A DNA stretch of 64,000 nucleotides from Hordeum vulgare subsp. vulgare (GCF_904849725.1 NW_025422647.1:1-64000), one strand, 5' to 3'; numbered from the stretch's first letter, positions 48,758 to 63,022 are shown. Notes: generated by a model not told the origin, from the letters alone. A program made the numbers and translations.

Positions 48758-50841
48758 CATAGGCCCTGGGACTAGCCGGGGTCCAAACATATATTTTATA
48801 TTCAAATACAGTTGGAGTGAATCATCATGTCTGTGTTGCTGGGTTAGTGTAGAATATAGCCCATTCTTTCTAAATTAGAGACTTGGTGGCTGGAGTAGGC
48901 ACTATGTAAACTGGGCATCCTATCATTATTCGGATTCAGGAAAAACAGTATAGCTCAACATGTGAATATATGTCCAGTTCTTTTTGGTTTTCATGTAAAT
49001 GGTGATAATTTGGAATATATCAAACCATAGCCTGTCCTTACACGATTACACACTTCCCATGTCCATTAGCCTGCTCATGTTTGTTACTACTTCCTAATAT
49101 ATATACATGTTGGTCTTTGTCAGTGTCATGAATTAAATTGTTACATTGTCAAGGTTCCCCTGGAGGTTGGGGCACACCGTGGATGGCTTAAACCCGCCCT
49201 TCTTCAGTTACATTCTAGATTGTGGTGCTGATCTCAGTCAGGAAAAGGAAGAGAACATTATTGTTCTTCATCTGTCCGTGAAGAAAGGTACTAGCAACTG
49301 CTACTACAACCTAGTACAAGAACTTCCTTTTATCACACTTGCTGCTGCTTTTTACTAGAATTGTCACATATGAGTTGCCATTTGTTATTTTCGTTTTGTT
49401 TTGGGGGCCTGCTATATTATAAATACCAAGTTATACCTGAGTTTTTGTCAAAGTATTACTTGAAAGTACAAATGAATTTTGAATGAGTGGAAAACTTAGT
49501 AGTAGGCTCATTTTATTAGTTTTCTTCAGTACGATCATGCCTTGTTTTCGTATCATTTTGTTTATGTTGGCAGAATTATTGCACATAATTATAGTTCACA
49601 TATGATGTTGCATTCGGAAATCGATTTGAACTCATTGAGATGCTCAAGGAGTCACAAACACTCGTCTTGCAATGCAAGCACTTGTGCTGATGACCATCCA
49701 TCCTTGGTACATTTAATTACATGGCAATTTCTAGGATTCTGGGTTGCGCTGATGGTCTCTAATGCAAGCACTTGTGCTTCTCGTGGTGATTATGGTAAAA
49801 TAATTAGTGGATTTAGCCCTCAATTTTAGTCCTATGAGTTTTTGTCTTTTGCCGGGTATTGTGTTGCATGCGCTGGAGTGTTTCCCTTGTCGACGTGCTG
49901 GGTAATGTGTGTGCTGGTTGCAGTTGGTCCTTGGTTGATCTCCATGCCAGTGGTTGGAATGTTTTGGCTGTGTGATATGTGTGATGGTTTACCAGGCTTT
50001 GTTATAAAGAAGCCCCTTATGGCATGTCCTCTAAAACACTATAACTCTGATTCGTCTACTAGTGATGACATGGTTGTTTGATTCCTAGGGTTGTTATCAA
50101 ATTCTGGCATGTTCTGTCCTATGTACCCTAACAGTGCATTCCTGATATCAATCGTTCCTATGATCATGTACAGTTCATTTGGTCATTTTCACTGTTGCTT
50201 GATCATCTATTGTTGCTCGATTGTCTAAATCTTCTTGATTTGGAAAGCTAGACATGCTATTTCCTAACTGCTAGCTCCATAACAGAACATGTATTTCTTT
50301 TCACTCATTCATGACTCTCATTTTAATGGGTTTTGTCAATGAAACAATGCAAGATAGGAGTGGGATCACTGAATTGTTTTACATAGATTAGATGACCGGC
50401 CGATTGCTATTTTGTTGTGTGCATGTTTACTGGACACATACATTACACTTTTTTTAGCTTGCTCATTATAGACTGGACATTGGTCATGTGGAAGGACTAG
50501 CAGACGGATGGCTGCTTGCCCATCCTAGCAAACATGGTGAGCTTCCCCCCTCCTCCACATCTGCATAGCACGCACAGTTTGTATGTTTTGGTTTTCTCGC
50601 GTGATTTGAGAACAAAGGCGCAAGCATGGTTCAAAGTAGACTACTCTCCTCTGCTGGTATGGTCACTCGGTTCTGAACTTTAAATTGTATATAATCTTAA
50701 AGTGGAGTAATCCCCTGTATCAAATCTGACTTCACCATGATTTGAGTGGAATAATAAGAAGAATATGCATAGCTTCTTGTTGTTAGTTTGTTTGGCATAA
50801 AAATTAACATGCGGTGACAATTCTTTTGTTAGTTTTTTATC

Positions 50842-51759
50842 AAGGCGTGGGAAGTTGTGTCTCTTGATGCGACGACCATCACAGACAAACCGCCAAGTGC
50901 TATTGGCAAATGATAGAGGGTCAATTCCTCTGCTTCATGGCGAAGTATCCCAATAGAACACCGCTCACCTTGAGGTCTCTTCAAGGTCGTTGGGACGCTA
51001 TCAAGCCGGTTTGTAGCCGTTGGGCTGCTTGCTTGGAATAAGACCGCAATGCACCACCAAGTGATACCGTTGAATTGAACTATGTGAGTTCTTTCTCACG
51101 TTGTACTTTAAATGTTTGAAACATGTTTCATATGTTGAATTTTGTTTTTGTTTTTTAGGAGTAATTGTGCAAGAAAGGTACAAGGACATGGAAGCTTCCC
51201 ATGGTAGGTCATTCAACCTAGAGCATTGTTCGAAATTGCATCAACATAGCCAAAACTGGGAGTTCATTGAGGAAGAATCCCCACCGAAGAATGGCTCCCT
51301 CACCGAGACGGATGATGATGATGAAGATGATGATGGCCCAAGAAACAAGAACAAGTCGGATGGAAACAAAAAGGCGAAGGACAAGATCAAGAGGGAATCG
51401 AAGGCATCAAGCTTGCATGATAAGATAGATATCATGGTGCAATCAAATGAGGAGATGAAGCAGGAGTTGGCCGAGAAGAAAGCGCAGGAGAAGCAAGAAA
51501 GTGGCCCTTACTCAAGGAAGAAGGGTTGTGCAAGGCCGCCATTGAGGAGAGGAAAGCCCTTACCGAGGAGAACAAGGCTTTGTCCAAGCTTCTTGCAGAG
51601 GAGAACAAGATCATGACAATGAATCACAATAAAATGAACGACATCACCAAAGAATGACATGATATGGCAAGAAAAGAAATCTTGAAGAGAAGAATGATGG
51701 CTGCAAGGTGTGATGACTTCAGCGCCGGTGGGGGAATGGGTGGCGGAAATGGAGAGTGA
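50842..51759 (+). pseudogene. Decayed PIF/Harbinger ORF1, copy 4
   Basis: Same lesions as the other copies. Confidence 0.75.
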
Positions 51760-52051
51760 TGATGTTGACGATGATGGTCACGGAGATGATAATGGCTTTT
51801 GCGTGAGATTCTTTTGGGGTTGTGGAGAGAAACGAGAACCAAGACGGTGGTGAAGATGGTGGTTGCTTTTGCATGATGTTCTTTAGTGTCTTGATAAAAA
51901 AAACAATGGTTTAATTTGAGCGAAAATTGTGTTTGGTTGTTCAAATTTGCTACAAATCAATGGAATTGATGCCAAATTGTAAGTTTGAATTCTTGCGATT
52001 TGCGGGTTGGCAAGGGCCATGGCAGAACAGAACCTGCCCATGAAACTGTAG

Positions 52052-52077
52052 AACAGAATATTCGTGAATATTCTGTT
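52052..52077. repeat. Perfect 12-bp hairpin, copy 4
   Basis: Unchanged arms and loop. Confidence 0.85.
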
Positions 52078-53124
52078 TTATAGTTCCACGATGCGGGTTA
52101 TGTTTTGCCGCGACCCTCGCTAGTCGTAAAAAGCGATTTTTTGCAAACTGTAAACGCGCGATATAGGTCCGTAATATAAGGGTCTGCTAGCAAACGGTAA
52201 ACATCCTTCTTCTCCTTTTTCTTATCTAAAAAATTGGTGACGTTCACCTATTCGTCGCTTTTTTGTCAAACCCCCTTCCTACGTGCATAGCGATCGCAGG
52301 GTTTTTCAAGAAAACTGTCGACGGGACAGCCTTGCCCCTCTATCAAGACCGGATTATCTTTGTCTAGTTGGAACCATCCCTCGCATGAGCCTTCATATTG
52401 TATGGTGACGCTGCATGCAACAAGATCCTAACACGCATGGTTTTCTATCCTGGTCGACCTGTACAATACTGTATGGTACACGCACAAAACAAAAATGTAG
52501 CTTTGAAAAGGTACACTCACGATGCTCACAAACATAATTTATAAATACTCACATAAATTTCTATTGTTTTCATATTTCAATCAATGTCAAAGACATTTCG
52601 GACATGTCCAAATGTTTTAAATGTCAAAGCCATACTCTTTCGTAAATATTCACACAAAATTGTTGGGCAATTGCGGGTGGCTTCCATCGTAAAATTCCTA
52701 AAATATCTCATCAATCACAAACCATGTGTTCCACCGTGACCATCTACACCTGCAGGAGGCGTGCTTCGAGCTCCCTCTCGGTCCGCCTTCGAAAACCCAA
52801 TGTATCACCAAAATCAAGGTAAAGTATTTTGGTAGATTTTTCCCGCTAAATAGGCCCTTAGGATTGTCGCAAATCAAGAATACCATTTAAAATGAAGGAA
52901 AACTTAGCCGCCTTTGTACGCCCCTAGTAGCCACCCAGCGCCAGCAGTGAGCCTGCACATTGCCAGAAATACATAGGAATCACCATGGATTTCCACCGGC
53001 CAACTGCAGAGATCCATGTGGACGCACGTTATAGGGCTGCTGCACTTGCACGTTGAGAGCGGCATGTCGCCGGTTAACCTACATCCCAGTTGTAACTCGA
53101 TCGCCAGTATTGTTGCCAACTCTG

Positions 53125-54854
53125 TGTCAGAAAAATATGAGGGTGTTACGTGAAGAATAACACATGCATAGGAGGCATATACCATACTCAACACAAGAGC
53201 CCATGCAAGATCACATGCATAAGAGATAGTAAGAACGATACATGGAATTCGTTCAGGTAGCAACAGTTTAGTACCTTGCACCGCAGATGTGGGATCTAAA
53301 ATTCTAGATGCTCCTGGTCTGGTATGACTCTGAAGTATATAGAACTTACAAGTATAGAATAATAGTACATTTTTTAAGGCAAACTCGCGAACTTGTTACT
53401 GCGTCAGTGTTTACAGGGGCGAACAGAAGATCTTCAACATGGCCTAACCAAGTATTACGACCAACTCCCAGAGTAAGTGAATGTTACAGCGTCATGTGTA
53501 ACTGCTCCGTACTGCACCACACTGCCGGTTTAGCCCCCCCCCCCCCCCCCCCCCGAGTGTAACTCTTATTGTCAACTATGTGTGAGAAGAATATGAGGGT
53601 GTTACGTGCTGATGAATGACACAAGAGGCCTGCGTTATCGCATGCATAAGAATGATATTGTAGATGGTCCATAGGCATATAGTACCATAATTAACACAAG
53701 AGCCCTGCATTATCACATGCATCAGAATGATACGGTACATGGAATTCGTCCAGGTGTAGCAAAAGTTTAGTACATGTAGCTAGCATCGCAGATGTGGGAT
53801 CTAAAATTCTATATGCTCCTGGTCCGGACTTTAATTGAATAACATTTGTGATAGTTACAGAACCTTATTGTTTCAAACTATGTGATGAGTACATATGAAA
53901 CTTGGAAAATCACCGCAACAAATTCTTCATGTGCCTGTGTCTCCGACGGAAAATCTTCCCCATAACAAAACGAGCTGCCACAATCACCCCAACAAATTCT
54001 AGATTGAACCTTGATCCATCAAAAATCACATGAACTGAACCATGCATTTGTTCTAGGCTAATTAGCCCCCTAACACATATCCTGCAGAATAATTAACCTG
54101 TTCCTCACGGTAGCTAACACTTAGAGCACTAACAATCGCATGTGAAGACCACATTTGATCATCAATTTAAAATGTTTTCCCCGAAATGTCATATAACTTA
54201 TTTAAAGAACTTTACCACATAAGTGATACGTTATTTACATAATGTTTGTGATGGTTATAGTAGAACACTTGCTCGCACACTTGAGAGGGCCACTGTGCGA
54301 GTTAATCAGAAAATATATGTAATAGAATGAAATAATACTTTTTTGTTAAGCAATGGAAAATCGTATTATTTAGATTTACAAGAAGTTTAAACAAACCTTT
54401 TTATTATCAACAGAATGAGACATGAGAAAGAACATTAAAAATAAATAAGTGTATTTGTTTGTGCCAAATGAATGGAACATTATGTAGAAAAAGTTAATTT
54501 TTTTAAACTATACGTGGATGCTGTTAAATATTTAATTTAATTAAAGGTGCAAAATTTATTTTCCCACGTTGTTACTTGTGATTCAAATAAGCAAACCCAT
54601 ATGTATATAAGAAATAGAAATTACCAACGCATATGTATTGTCTGCCTGTTTCTTCAACCGAAAATCTTCACCCTATAGCAAACTGATCGAGGAGGCGAAA
54701 AATTCTTGGTTTAACCTCGATGATCTCCATCGAAAATCACATGAAGCGAACCATGTAATTGTTCTGGGCTAATTACTTAGCCCCCTAACACATATGCCTA
54801 GCTCCTGATTGACGTTAGCTAACACTAAGCCTAAACGACACTAACTATAATTTA
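53125..54854. repeat. Two old direct duplications downstream of beta-galactosidase, copy 4
   Basis: Matches 3449-5178 of copy 1, with the longest poly-C tract. Confidence 0.7.
53534..53554 (+). repeat. Poly-C tract, 21 C
   Basis: Longest of the four tracts. Confidence 0.95.
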
Positions 54855-54874
54855 TTCCTTGGTTCATGTGGGGA

Positions 54875-57800
54875 TCAGCAGGTTGCCTGCACGGTGAGCA
54901 CGCCGGAGTCACACCCGGACCCGGCGCGGAAGTCCTCCGTGTGCCGCACCGTGCACGACTCCTTGCCGACGCACGCTGCCGTGAACGCCGCCAGCGCCGC
55001 CTTGGACTCGCAGCCGCCCTGGTACGCGCCGCACTTGCCGCGCGTGACGCCGAGGCTGGCCACGTCCACGCTGGAGATGGTCCTGCCATGGCTGCACGCC
55101 AGCGCCACCTCGTCGCCGACCTCGGCGGCCTCCGCGCACGCCGCCCCGACAGCGACGGTGTGGAAGCTCACCCTCGTCGGGTCGCCGCCGGCCTCCTCGA
55201 ACAGCACCATCGTGTTGGGCTCGCCGGCCTTGAGGAACGACCGTGGCACATGGTAGAACCTCTGGGACGGCTCGTTGCAGCCAGTGAGGCACTTCTGCCC
55301 GTCGCCATCCGCCATGAATGTGCCGCGGTAGTCGCACCGCCGGCAGCCGTCCATGTCCGCGGCGACGTATGACGGCCAGTAGCGGCCCAGGTTGTTGCCG
55401 TTGACCCACACCACGCCCTTGCCGAGCCCCAGCAGGTCCGCCACCACGGGCTCCTCACCGGTGGGGGCCTCAAAGGTCGCCTTGTACCAGGTGAAGGGGC
55501 GGTGCACCGGGATGGTGCCGCCTCTCCATTGGCTGCGGTCCTTGGCCTTGTCGAGGTGGGTCTCCCTGTACTCGCCGGCGAGGCCGGCCTTGTAGGACCA
55601 GGAGCTGTTGGAGAGGTCGTAGGCGGTGGTGTTGGTGACGGTGTCGACGAGCTTCACCGGCCCTCCCACGATGCCGGCGGGCATCATCTCGAACAGAGCA
55701 CCATAGTTCTTGAGCCCGATGGTGGCGCTGAGGAGGGAGATGTAGTTCTTGCCAGAGTGGAGCTTCACCGGTGTCTCCATTTGGAAGACGAATCCGCCAT
55801 TAGGAGCGTAGTGCCTCCCTGCATGCCAATTAATCAAATCAATTAACATTAGCTTGATCAAGTTCATTAATCCATCAGTGTGCAAACCACTCAGAGTATA
55901 TTGGGACGCTCACCAACAAGCTTGCCATTGACGAAAGCGTAGAGCTCATGGCCAGTCGTGTTCACGTGCAACTTGTAGTTCGATTCCCCCTTGTGCTCCA
56001 AGCTGCACATTTTGATCATCACCAGAGATTAATTTATATTTCAATCTTATGCAACAGTGTAGTTCTGTATTAAGCATCAAGATGTTTGATTACCTTGTCC
56101 TGTACCATAGGTAGTCGCTCTGGTCGCCCGACGTCGCGATCTGCTCGAGCAGCTCGTTCTTCCTGAAGTTACCCTTCTCATCCGTCATGAAAGGATGGAG
56201 GTTCTCGGGCATCCACGACCAAGCAAGGCCATCCGTCACGGTTTCCACCCCCGGCCTCTTCACCATCACCGACGTCTGTGTCTTGATCTTGGCGCTGTTG
56301 TACGCGACGGTCTTGCAGTCCGGCAGGATGCTCACGGACCATGCGGGCACGACATGGGTTGCGCCGTCGTCGAGGGTCACATTGACCTCCTTGTCGTCGA
56401 ACTTGTTGCTGATGAAGCAGGCAGAGGAGTTGTCCAGCGTGTACTTGGTAACCTAGTGTAGATATTGATGAACCAAATGGATCAATTTTGTTGTGAACAC
56501 CATTAAAAACAGTGCTAGGATTTTTGTATTGTATGTGAATGCATGTTAGTTACCATGACGTTGGTGTTGCCCATGGTGGTGTCCTTGTAGTCCCCATGGA
56601 GTAGGATCTTCTCCATGGACTTGAGGACATTGTGGAGGTCCTTGAGGTGCCCGTATTTTGGCTGCCTGATGTTACCTGAAAACAAAAACATAAAAGGATA
56701 ATGAATATGATTTGCATATTGACACTAATTATTAATTTACAAGATGCAAATAAGCTTGGGACGAATATATGAATTGAAGGAACAACAAGAGATGGTTCAC
56801 GTACCGTACTCATCGAGAGGGGCATCGTAGTCATAGCTGGTTGTGATGTATGGGCCACCCGACGTGCGGCCAAAGTTGGTGCCACCATGGTACTGATCAC
56901 ATATAAATTGACGATCAACATGTCAAATGATGTAAAATTCAGTTCATGCCAGCCTGCTAGAGGATGGAAATTAATGTAGAAGAGAAAAGTATAGATTAGT
57001 TATAAATCAATCACCATGTAGTAGTTCTGGAGCGATCCTCGCGTCTGGAAGAACATGGCAACAGAGAAGGCGATGTCTTCGGCGGACCGGTGGAAATCAG
57101 GCTTGTCCCAGGCTTTGAACCTAATTATATATCGTGGATAAAATGTAAGAGCAATCTGAACTTCATTCAACATATAGTAGAACGTGCTAACCAATTTCGC
57201 GCATATGCATGTAGGTTCCATAAGAAAAAAAGAAGGAAAATTAATATATAAAGGTTGATCCAGGTATATATATATGTAGGGTACCAGCCAGTCCAGTTCT
57301 CAGTCCAGATCTTGGGGATGTCGGTCCTCTTGGGGAACCAGTCGTGGCAGTAGAAGCCGTTGCAGGTGTTGATCTAGTAATTAAGAAGACTTAGCATTGA
57401 GTTTTTTTTGTTTTACACTTGGGAAGAAAGAAGAATAATAATTGGTAGAGACAAAAATAGGAAAGATGAAAATGTGCATGCGCTGACCACGTTGGGTGGG
57501 ACGTCTTGGTCCTGCTGGCACATGATCCACGGCACGCCTACGTTCTGCTTGTTGGCCATGGCGGCGCACCAGTGGATGTACTCAGACGCCGACTCGTCGT
57601 TGTTGAGCTTGTCCATGACGTTCCCGTACTCGTTCTCGATCTATATATGTAAATTGTTCACATATATATATGTTATATTCACTGATCCACTCTTTTGTCG
57701 ACGACAAGTAGCTAGGAATGCAAGCTAGATAAGTTTCACATAATTAATATTAGTTAGTTACTACGTACCTGAGAGAGGATGATGGGGCCTCCCTGTCCGG

Positions 57801-58483
57801 CGAACATCTTGGCCTCCTTGAGCTTGTCGACGATGAGGGTCGTGAAGGTCTCCATCTCTTGCTGCAAGCATCAATAACTTGGTCGTATTTTGACCTCCAA
57901 GGAAAACCATTATATTGTTGGGAAGGATCTGCTAGCAGTGTGGGTACCTCGAAGGGGTTGTTGTGCATGCGGAACTGCATGCCGGAGATGTCGCGCAGCC
58001 ATGCCGGCAGGCCGCCGTAGTTCCACTCGCCGCAGATGTAGGGGCCGATGCGGAGGATGGCGTACATGCCGGCGTCCTGGACCTCCTTGAAGAAGCGCAC
58101 GATGTCGTAGCTGCCCTCGAAGTTGTACTGCCGGCGGCGAGGCTCGTGGCCGTTCCAGAAGACGTACGTCTCGATGGCGTCCAGCCCGCCCTCCTTGGCC
58201 TTCCTGATCAGATCCGGCCACATCTGCAGGCAAGCAACGATCGAGACTTACAATTCATTCATGGAAACTAAGACGAGACGATGGTGTATTCATCTGCTGC
58301 TCCGTGTGCAATGCATACCTCTGGCGTGCTCCTGGGGTAGTGGATGGAGCCGGAGATGAGGAGGCGGCGCTCGCCATCGATGACCATCGACCGGCCGTCG
58401 TACCCGACCTCAGTGCCGCTGGCGACGGCCGCGGCCGCCGCGAGGAGGAGGAGCGCAAGTGGTTGCCACGACACGCGCTCCAT
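54875..58483 (-). CDS. Beta-galactosidase, GH35 with lectin domain, copy 4
   Basis: Complete 827-aa gene with L643. Exons: 58483-58319, 58223-57948, 57861-57769, 57640-57488, 57373-57285, 57120-57015, 56892-56805, 56675-56554, 56452-56094, 56002-55914, 55818-54875. The one coding change seen relative to copies 2 and 3 is silent (Asp codon, A at 56180, exon 9). The gene appears intact. Confidence 0.95.
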
Positions 58484-58542
58484 GGCGAGAAGCTGCTAGC
58501 TAGGGAGAAGAAAGGATGCACGCACGCACCGCCGGCCGTGTG

Positions 58543-58662
58543 TATTTATTGGGGAAAGAAAGATATATTGGCGTGGATTAGTAGGATAAGCAAAGAGCCA
58601 CGCACGCACTCATGCGTGCAGCTAACAAACTGCGTTAGAGCCATGGATTAGTAGGATAAGCA
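58543..58662 (-). promoter_or_regulatory. Beta-galactosidase promoter, copy 4
   Basis: TATA-like box and both 19-bp repeats unchanged. Confidence 0.5.
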
Positions 58663-58739
58663 CGCGTGTGTATATGGAAGTGCATATTCACATGGACTCT
58701 TGTTTTAAATCAGATGGTCTATTCGTTTTATCTATTCTT

Positions 58740-59226
58740 TGATTAGGAAGGGAGAGAGTCGCGATGAGAGAGCACATGCATCTGTGAAAGTATGATTTGA
58801 TCGAACTGTCTCTTTCATTGATGATCCATGAGGATTAAATACACAGGGAATTAACCGTCGCCACGAACGGATGCGTCCGCTCGTGGGGGTCGTGAAAAAA
58901 CCGTCGCGTCGGTTGGCTAGCAACCCGCACGAAGCGGTTCTGTACAAGGGAGGATTATTCCCTAATTATTATAATTAGTTTAAAATAAATCCTAACACCC
59001 CCTAATCCTCGCTTGTCCTTGAGACCCATCATCTTTGAAATGTTCTCCTCCAAAACCCTGTGGAAAAAATTGAGAAGAAAACATACAATATGCCATGAAA
59101 AACTCCTTCTAAAACCCAGTGGGAAAATAAAGAGAAAATGACATATATCGTCCATGCTTGCATTGATATTGCCTCATTAAAAACCTTTCGTGAGAAACCA
59201 TGTGGAAAAACTCCCTGTGGTAGAAA
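58740..59226 (-). mobile_element. Truncated copia LTR fragment, copy 4
   Basis: Same fragment and truncation as the other copies. Confidence 0.6.
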
Positions 59227-59366
59227 TTCTGTAAGAAAGGTACAAGGACACGGAAGCTTCCTGTGGTAGGCCATTCAACCTAAAGCATTGTTTGAAATTG
59301 CATCAACATAGCCAAAAGTGAAAGTTGATTGAGAAATAATCCCAACCGAAGAGCTTCTTGCAAGCC
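59227..59366 (+). pseudogene. Harbinger ORF1 fragment, copy 4
   Basis: Same scrap as at 9551-9690. Confidence 0.7.
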
Positions 59367-59903
59367 TATGATCACTCCTAGCTTGCGTGCCCTACAAATA
59401 CATCCACAAATGTGTTGATTAATTCATAATTCCTTTAATTTTGTATTGATAAGTTTCGAAAAAAATCAATTTCGTGAATTAGACTACGTACTCTGCCCAT
59501 CGAAAGGCGTTGTCCAAGGCTTGGAGAGAGCCTCCAACGTATGGAGTCGGAGGGTTATCTCCAGTGGCAATCCACCATCCCACCGGGATCCTTACTGCAT
59601 TGAGCCCGTTTACCGCCATGAAGCATGGAATCAACAAAGTTGAACTAAGCACATGCTCTATAAAACCCAGATTGAGGGAGTACTACCTATGTTACTCCCA
59701 CTATGGGTAGTATCAAGGAGAGGTACTTCCTCCTTCTTGGTGTATAGGTCATCTTAGGTTGTGCATCGCGGCCAAGACGAAGAGAAAAAAAAGAAAAAAA
59801 AATGTTAATTTTTCTAATTAATACCATTGCATGCAATGAATTGATCGCTGCTGTTGTGGACACTGTGCCTTTTATAGGGACAAAATAATAGCAACAAAAG
59901 GAG

Positions 59904-60042
59904 AGGTAGACATGAAGAAAAAACTTATACCAACAAAGTTGATGGTCAAATTTATAGGGACTAGTCGGGTGTCCACCATCAGACGAGGGAGGAACACGGG
60001 ACGAGGTAGACATGAAGAAAAAACTTATACCAACAAAGTTGA
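59904..60042 (+). repeat. 39-bp direct repeats, 100-bp spacing, copy 4
   Basis: Arms at 59904-59942 and 60004-60042. Confidence 0.85.
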
Positions 60043-60059
60043 ACGTCTTCTTAGTTTCG

Positions 60060-60159
60060 TAGTCCCTTCGTTTGGAATGGATGTATCTAGGTTTATTTTA
60101 GTTGTAGATACATTTATTTTTATTACTTTTACGACAAGTAATTCCAGACGAAGGGAGTA
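60060..60159. mobile_element. Stowaway MITE, copy 4
   Basis: Identical to copy 1. Confidence 0.85.
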
Positions 60160-60605
60160 TATTTGTATTGAACATGTTTATTAGGTTTTACATTTAGATT
60201 TATATATAATAGGTGAAGGAAGTTTAGGCTAGAATCGTTAAACGGGATATACAGAGAGCAATGAGCATGATCCACGTGACGTGAAGTGTATGTCGTTGGA
60301 TTCGAAAAAATGAATGGACCAAATGGAAGGAGGGGATCGATCCATGAGAGCTCAACGCTGACCAATCAGAAGCATTCGTCGATGACGAAAACCTTCTATG
60401 GCTCGCGCGCTCTTGTTGGTCCGCGCCAGAAGGAAAATTCGTTTCGAACCGGCGCGTACAGGCCCGCCAAGACCACATGAAATTTTTCATGGTTTTGAAC
60501 TATTGCAGCGGGCAGGCCCATCGGTGCCAATTAAAAATGATTTTTAAGATAACCAAACACCAACCAGTAGAGACGATAGGCCCTCCTTCCCGATTCCCAA
60601 CCAAC

Positions 60606-60815
60606 CCCGCCCCCAACCCCAACCCCAACCCCATCTCATCCCCATCCCCATCCCATCCCCATCCCCATCCAGCCGCCAATGACCACCTCCCTCTCCGACA
60701 ACCGGCGAGCTCCCCACTCCCAGACTCGTCGGCGACCTTCCGGCCTCCGCCTTCTACGCCACCCTTCTCTCCCTACACCCCAGATCGAATCCAGCAGCTC
60801 AGGACGAAACCCTAG
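60606..60815 (+). promoter_or_regulatory. C-rich leader with telobox, copy 4
   Basis: Same tracts as copy 1. Confidence 0.35.
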
Positions 60816-60927
60816 CTCGATGCCATGGCCACACCAGCAGCAGTCCCTCCCTCCCTAGCCCGCGGCCATGGCGACCTAGCAGGCAAGAGGAACCTGAACC
60901 CTATCACCGGCCATGGCGAGCGTGGAA

Positions 60928-62365
60928 GGCACCATGGGAGAGGAGGCATGTGCTGCTGCTCAAGACCCTAAACCAGAAAGGAAGTAATAAGCTGCTCCGA
61001 CCCATCTCATCCTCTCAGATTTCCTCAGATTTGGTACAAGAAAATGATCCAGCTCATTAGAGTAGTATTTTTCTGCGACGTTGCCTATTTTGTTGTTGAA
61101 CTGGCCCTATTATTCTGTCAAATGAGTCTTTTTGTTTTTCCTTCTTTGAAATGAAGCATATTGCTTTCGAGTGCTAGACATCACGGAGCTGTTCTATTCT
61201 TTTGAATGACTTGTAAGAAGGAGCCAACCATTTGCCAGCTCTATTATAGTTGTTCAAAACGAAAAAAAAACAGGTTCTTGCCTACCTGAAAGATCTTTAC
61301 AAAAAAATGATTTGTTATTCGCATGATCTCATCTGGTTTGGCGCCTCCCTACAATCTCACTAGAGTACGACTACTATTTTTCTCTGAAGTTGCCTATTTT
61401 GTGTATAGTGCTAGACATTATGAGCTGCTCTATTCTATTTTGTGTACATCTAGTTTGCCTCTATCAGTATTCTTTTTAAGAAGGCCGCGCATGTCTCTCC
61501 AAAATCTTCAACTTTCGGTCTCGTAATATTTCTGTAGGCTCTTCCTCACCTCACCTTTTCTCTCTCCCTGATCGAGCACCTTCGCCATGGGAGAGGAAGG
61601 TTGTTTCATCCGCCTGCTGTACTGCTGCTCTAGGGGACATGCACCTGCTTGTTGTGCTGCTGCTCTGTACGCCATGGACATCCCTCCTCTGGTTCTCCTC
61701 GCTCGTCAAGGTAGTAAGCTGCTCTAACCCATCTTCCCCTCTCAAATTCGGTACAAGAAAATGATTTTTGTAACTGGACATCAAAAGCAGAACCGGTGTG
61801 TGTTGTTGGTCAAGCAAGAAGAAAGAAAAAAGGCATCCGTTGCCTGCAAAACAAATCTGTGTGTGTGCTGCTCTCCTCCTCCTCTGTTTTTGCTTGTGTC
61901 AATTTGCTCCAACAGCTTGCGCGCGTGTGTGCATCCATTGGGAGAGAGAGAGGCTCTTGCCAACACCTCTACAATCTCACCGGAGTTCTATTTTTCTGTG
62001 ATGTTGCCTATTTTGTTGTTGAAATTGACCGTATCCCTGTGTCAAATGGATATTTTTTCCTCCATTGAAATGAAGCATATTGCTTTTGAGTGCTCACATT
62101 GACATTACTGTGGAATAAAATGTTCATTATATGCTCTTCTGTTGAATAACGTGTAAAACAGGTCCAGCCATTTGCCAAGTCTATTATATTTGTTCTAAAA
62201 GAAAAGAAAAAAAAAACAGGTTCTTGCCTATCTATAGTATATGTGTTTTCAAAAAAGCTGTATCTTTTTCTTCGAGAGAGATGCACTTCTGTATCAACAT
62301 TCTTTTTAAAAAGTGACACATGTCTATCCAAAATTTTGAACTTCATGGCCTCGTATAATTTCTTG
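60928..62365 (+). repeat. Old local exon duplication, copy 4
   Basis: Same three blocks as copy 1. Confidence 0.7.
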
Positions 62366-63022
62366 AGTTGGTGAAAGTAATTGCCGGATACTGAGAGTAA
62401 CCACAACAGATAAATATGTCATCAAACCACCATGTTCTACCCCATTTTGGAGGAACAAGATTAAAGTCATACCAGCAGAATTAACTACATGAAAGGTCCA
62501 TCCTTTTCAGGAAAAACCCACCGTGCAGCCCTACGAGCAAGTTCATGAGCAGAAGGATTGAGCTCAATCAATAAATTTGAATACTGGCTAGGCACACATC
62601 CACACGGAAACCAGTACTAGATCGAACAGTATTGACCATGGGTTCAGGTTGACAATGGTCATAAACCTCTCATCACTTTGGTATGTTGATTGACCTCTTT
62701 TTTGCACTGCATGTGCAGGTGCTAAACATTGGTACGTGTTGGTGGGGCTCGACAAGCTCACCCAGGGAGGGCACCCCCAAGCTGAACTCCATGGAGCCCC
62801 GCTCCAGCGTCTAGGACAGGTCTTTGTTACTGGATCCATTACTAGGACATGATTTCTTCTTTTCCTTCTCCATTTGAGATCAACATTCGTTATGTCCTTC
62901 TTGTGCAGCAGCAGCAGGATTCCATCGGTACACGAGATGACAAGGGGTTCATCGAGGTGTGTGGTGGTAGGCTCTTTCGTTGGACCCGCTGCCTGTTCGG
63001 CATCGGCTCCATAACAGTCATG
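61587..63022 (+). CDS. Candidate spliced gene, product unknown, copy 4 (3' end outside window)
   Basis: Exons 61587-61710, 62719-62819 and 62909-63022 are present and in phase. The fourth candidate exon would lie past the window end. The sequence matches the other copies. Confidence 0.38.

Larger units (their letters stand above)
33118..49676. repeat. Tandem array unit, copy 3
   Basis: Complete 16559-bp unit. The only private substitution I saw is at 44413 (T). The 3-bp length difference from copy 2 is entirely explained by the poly-C tract (19 against 16 C). Confidence 0.97.
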
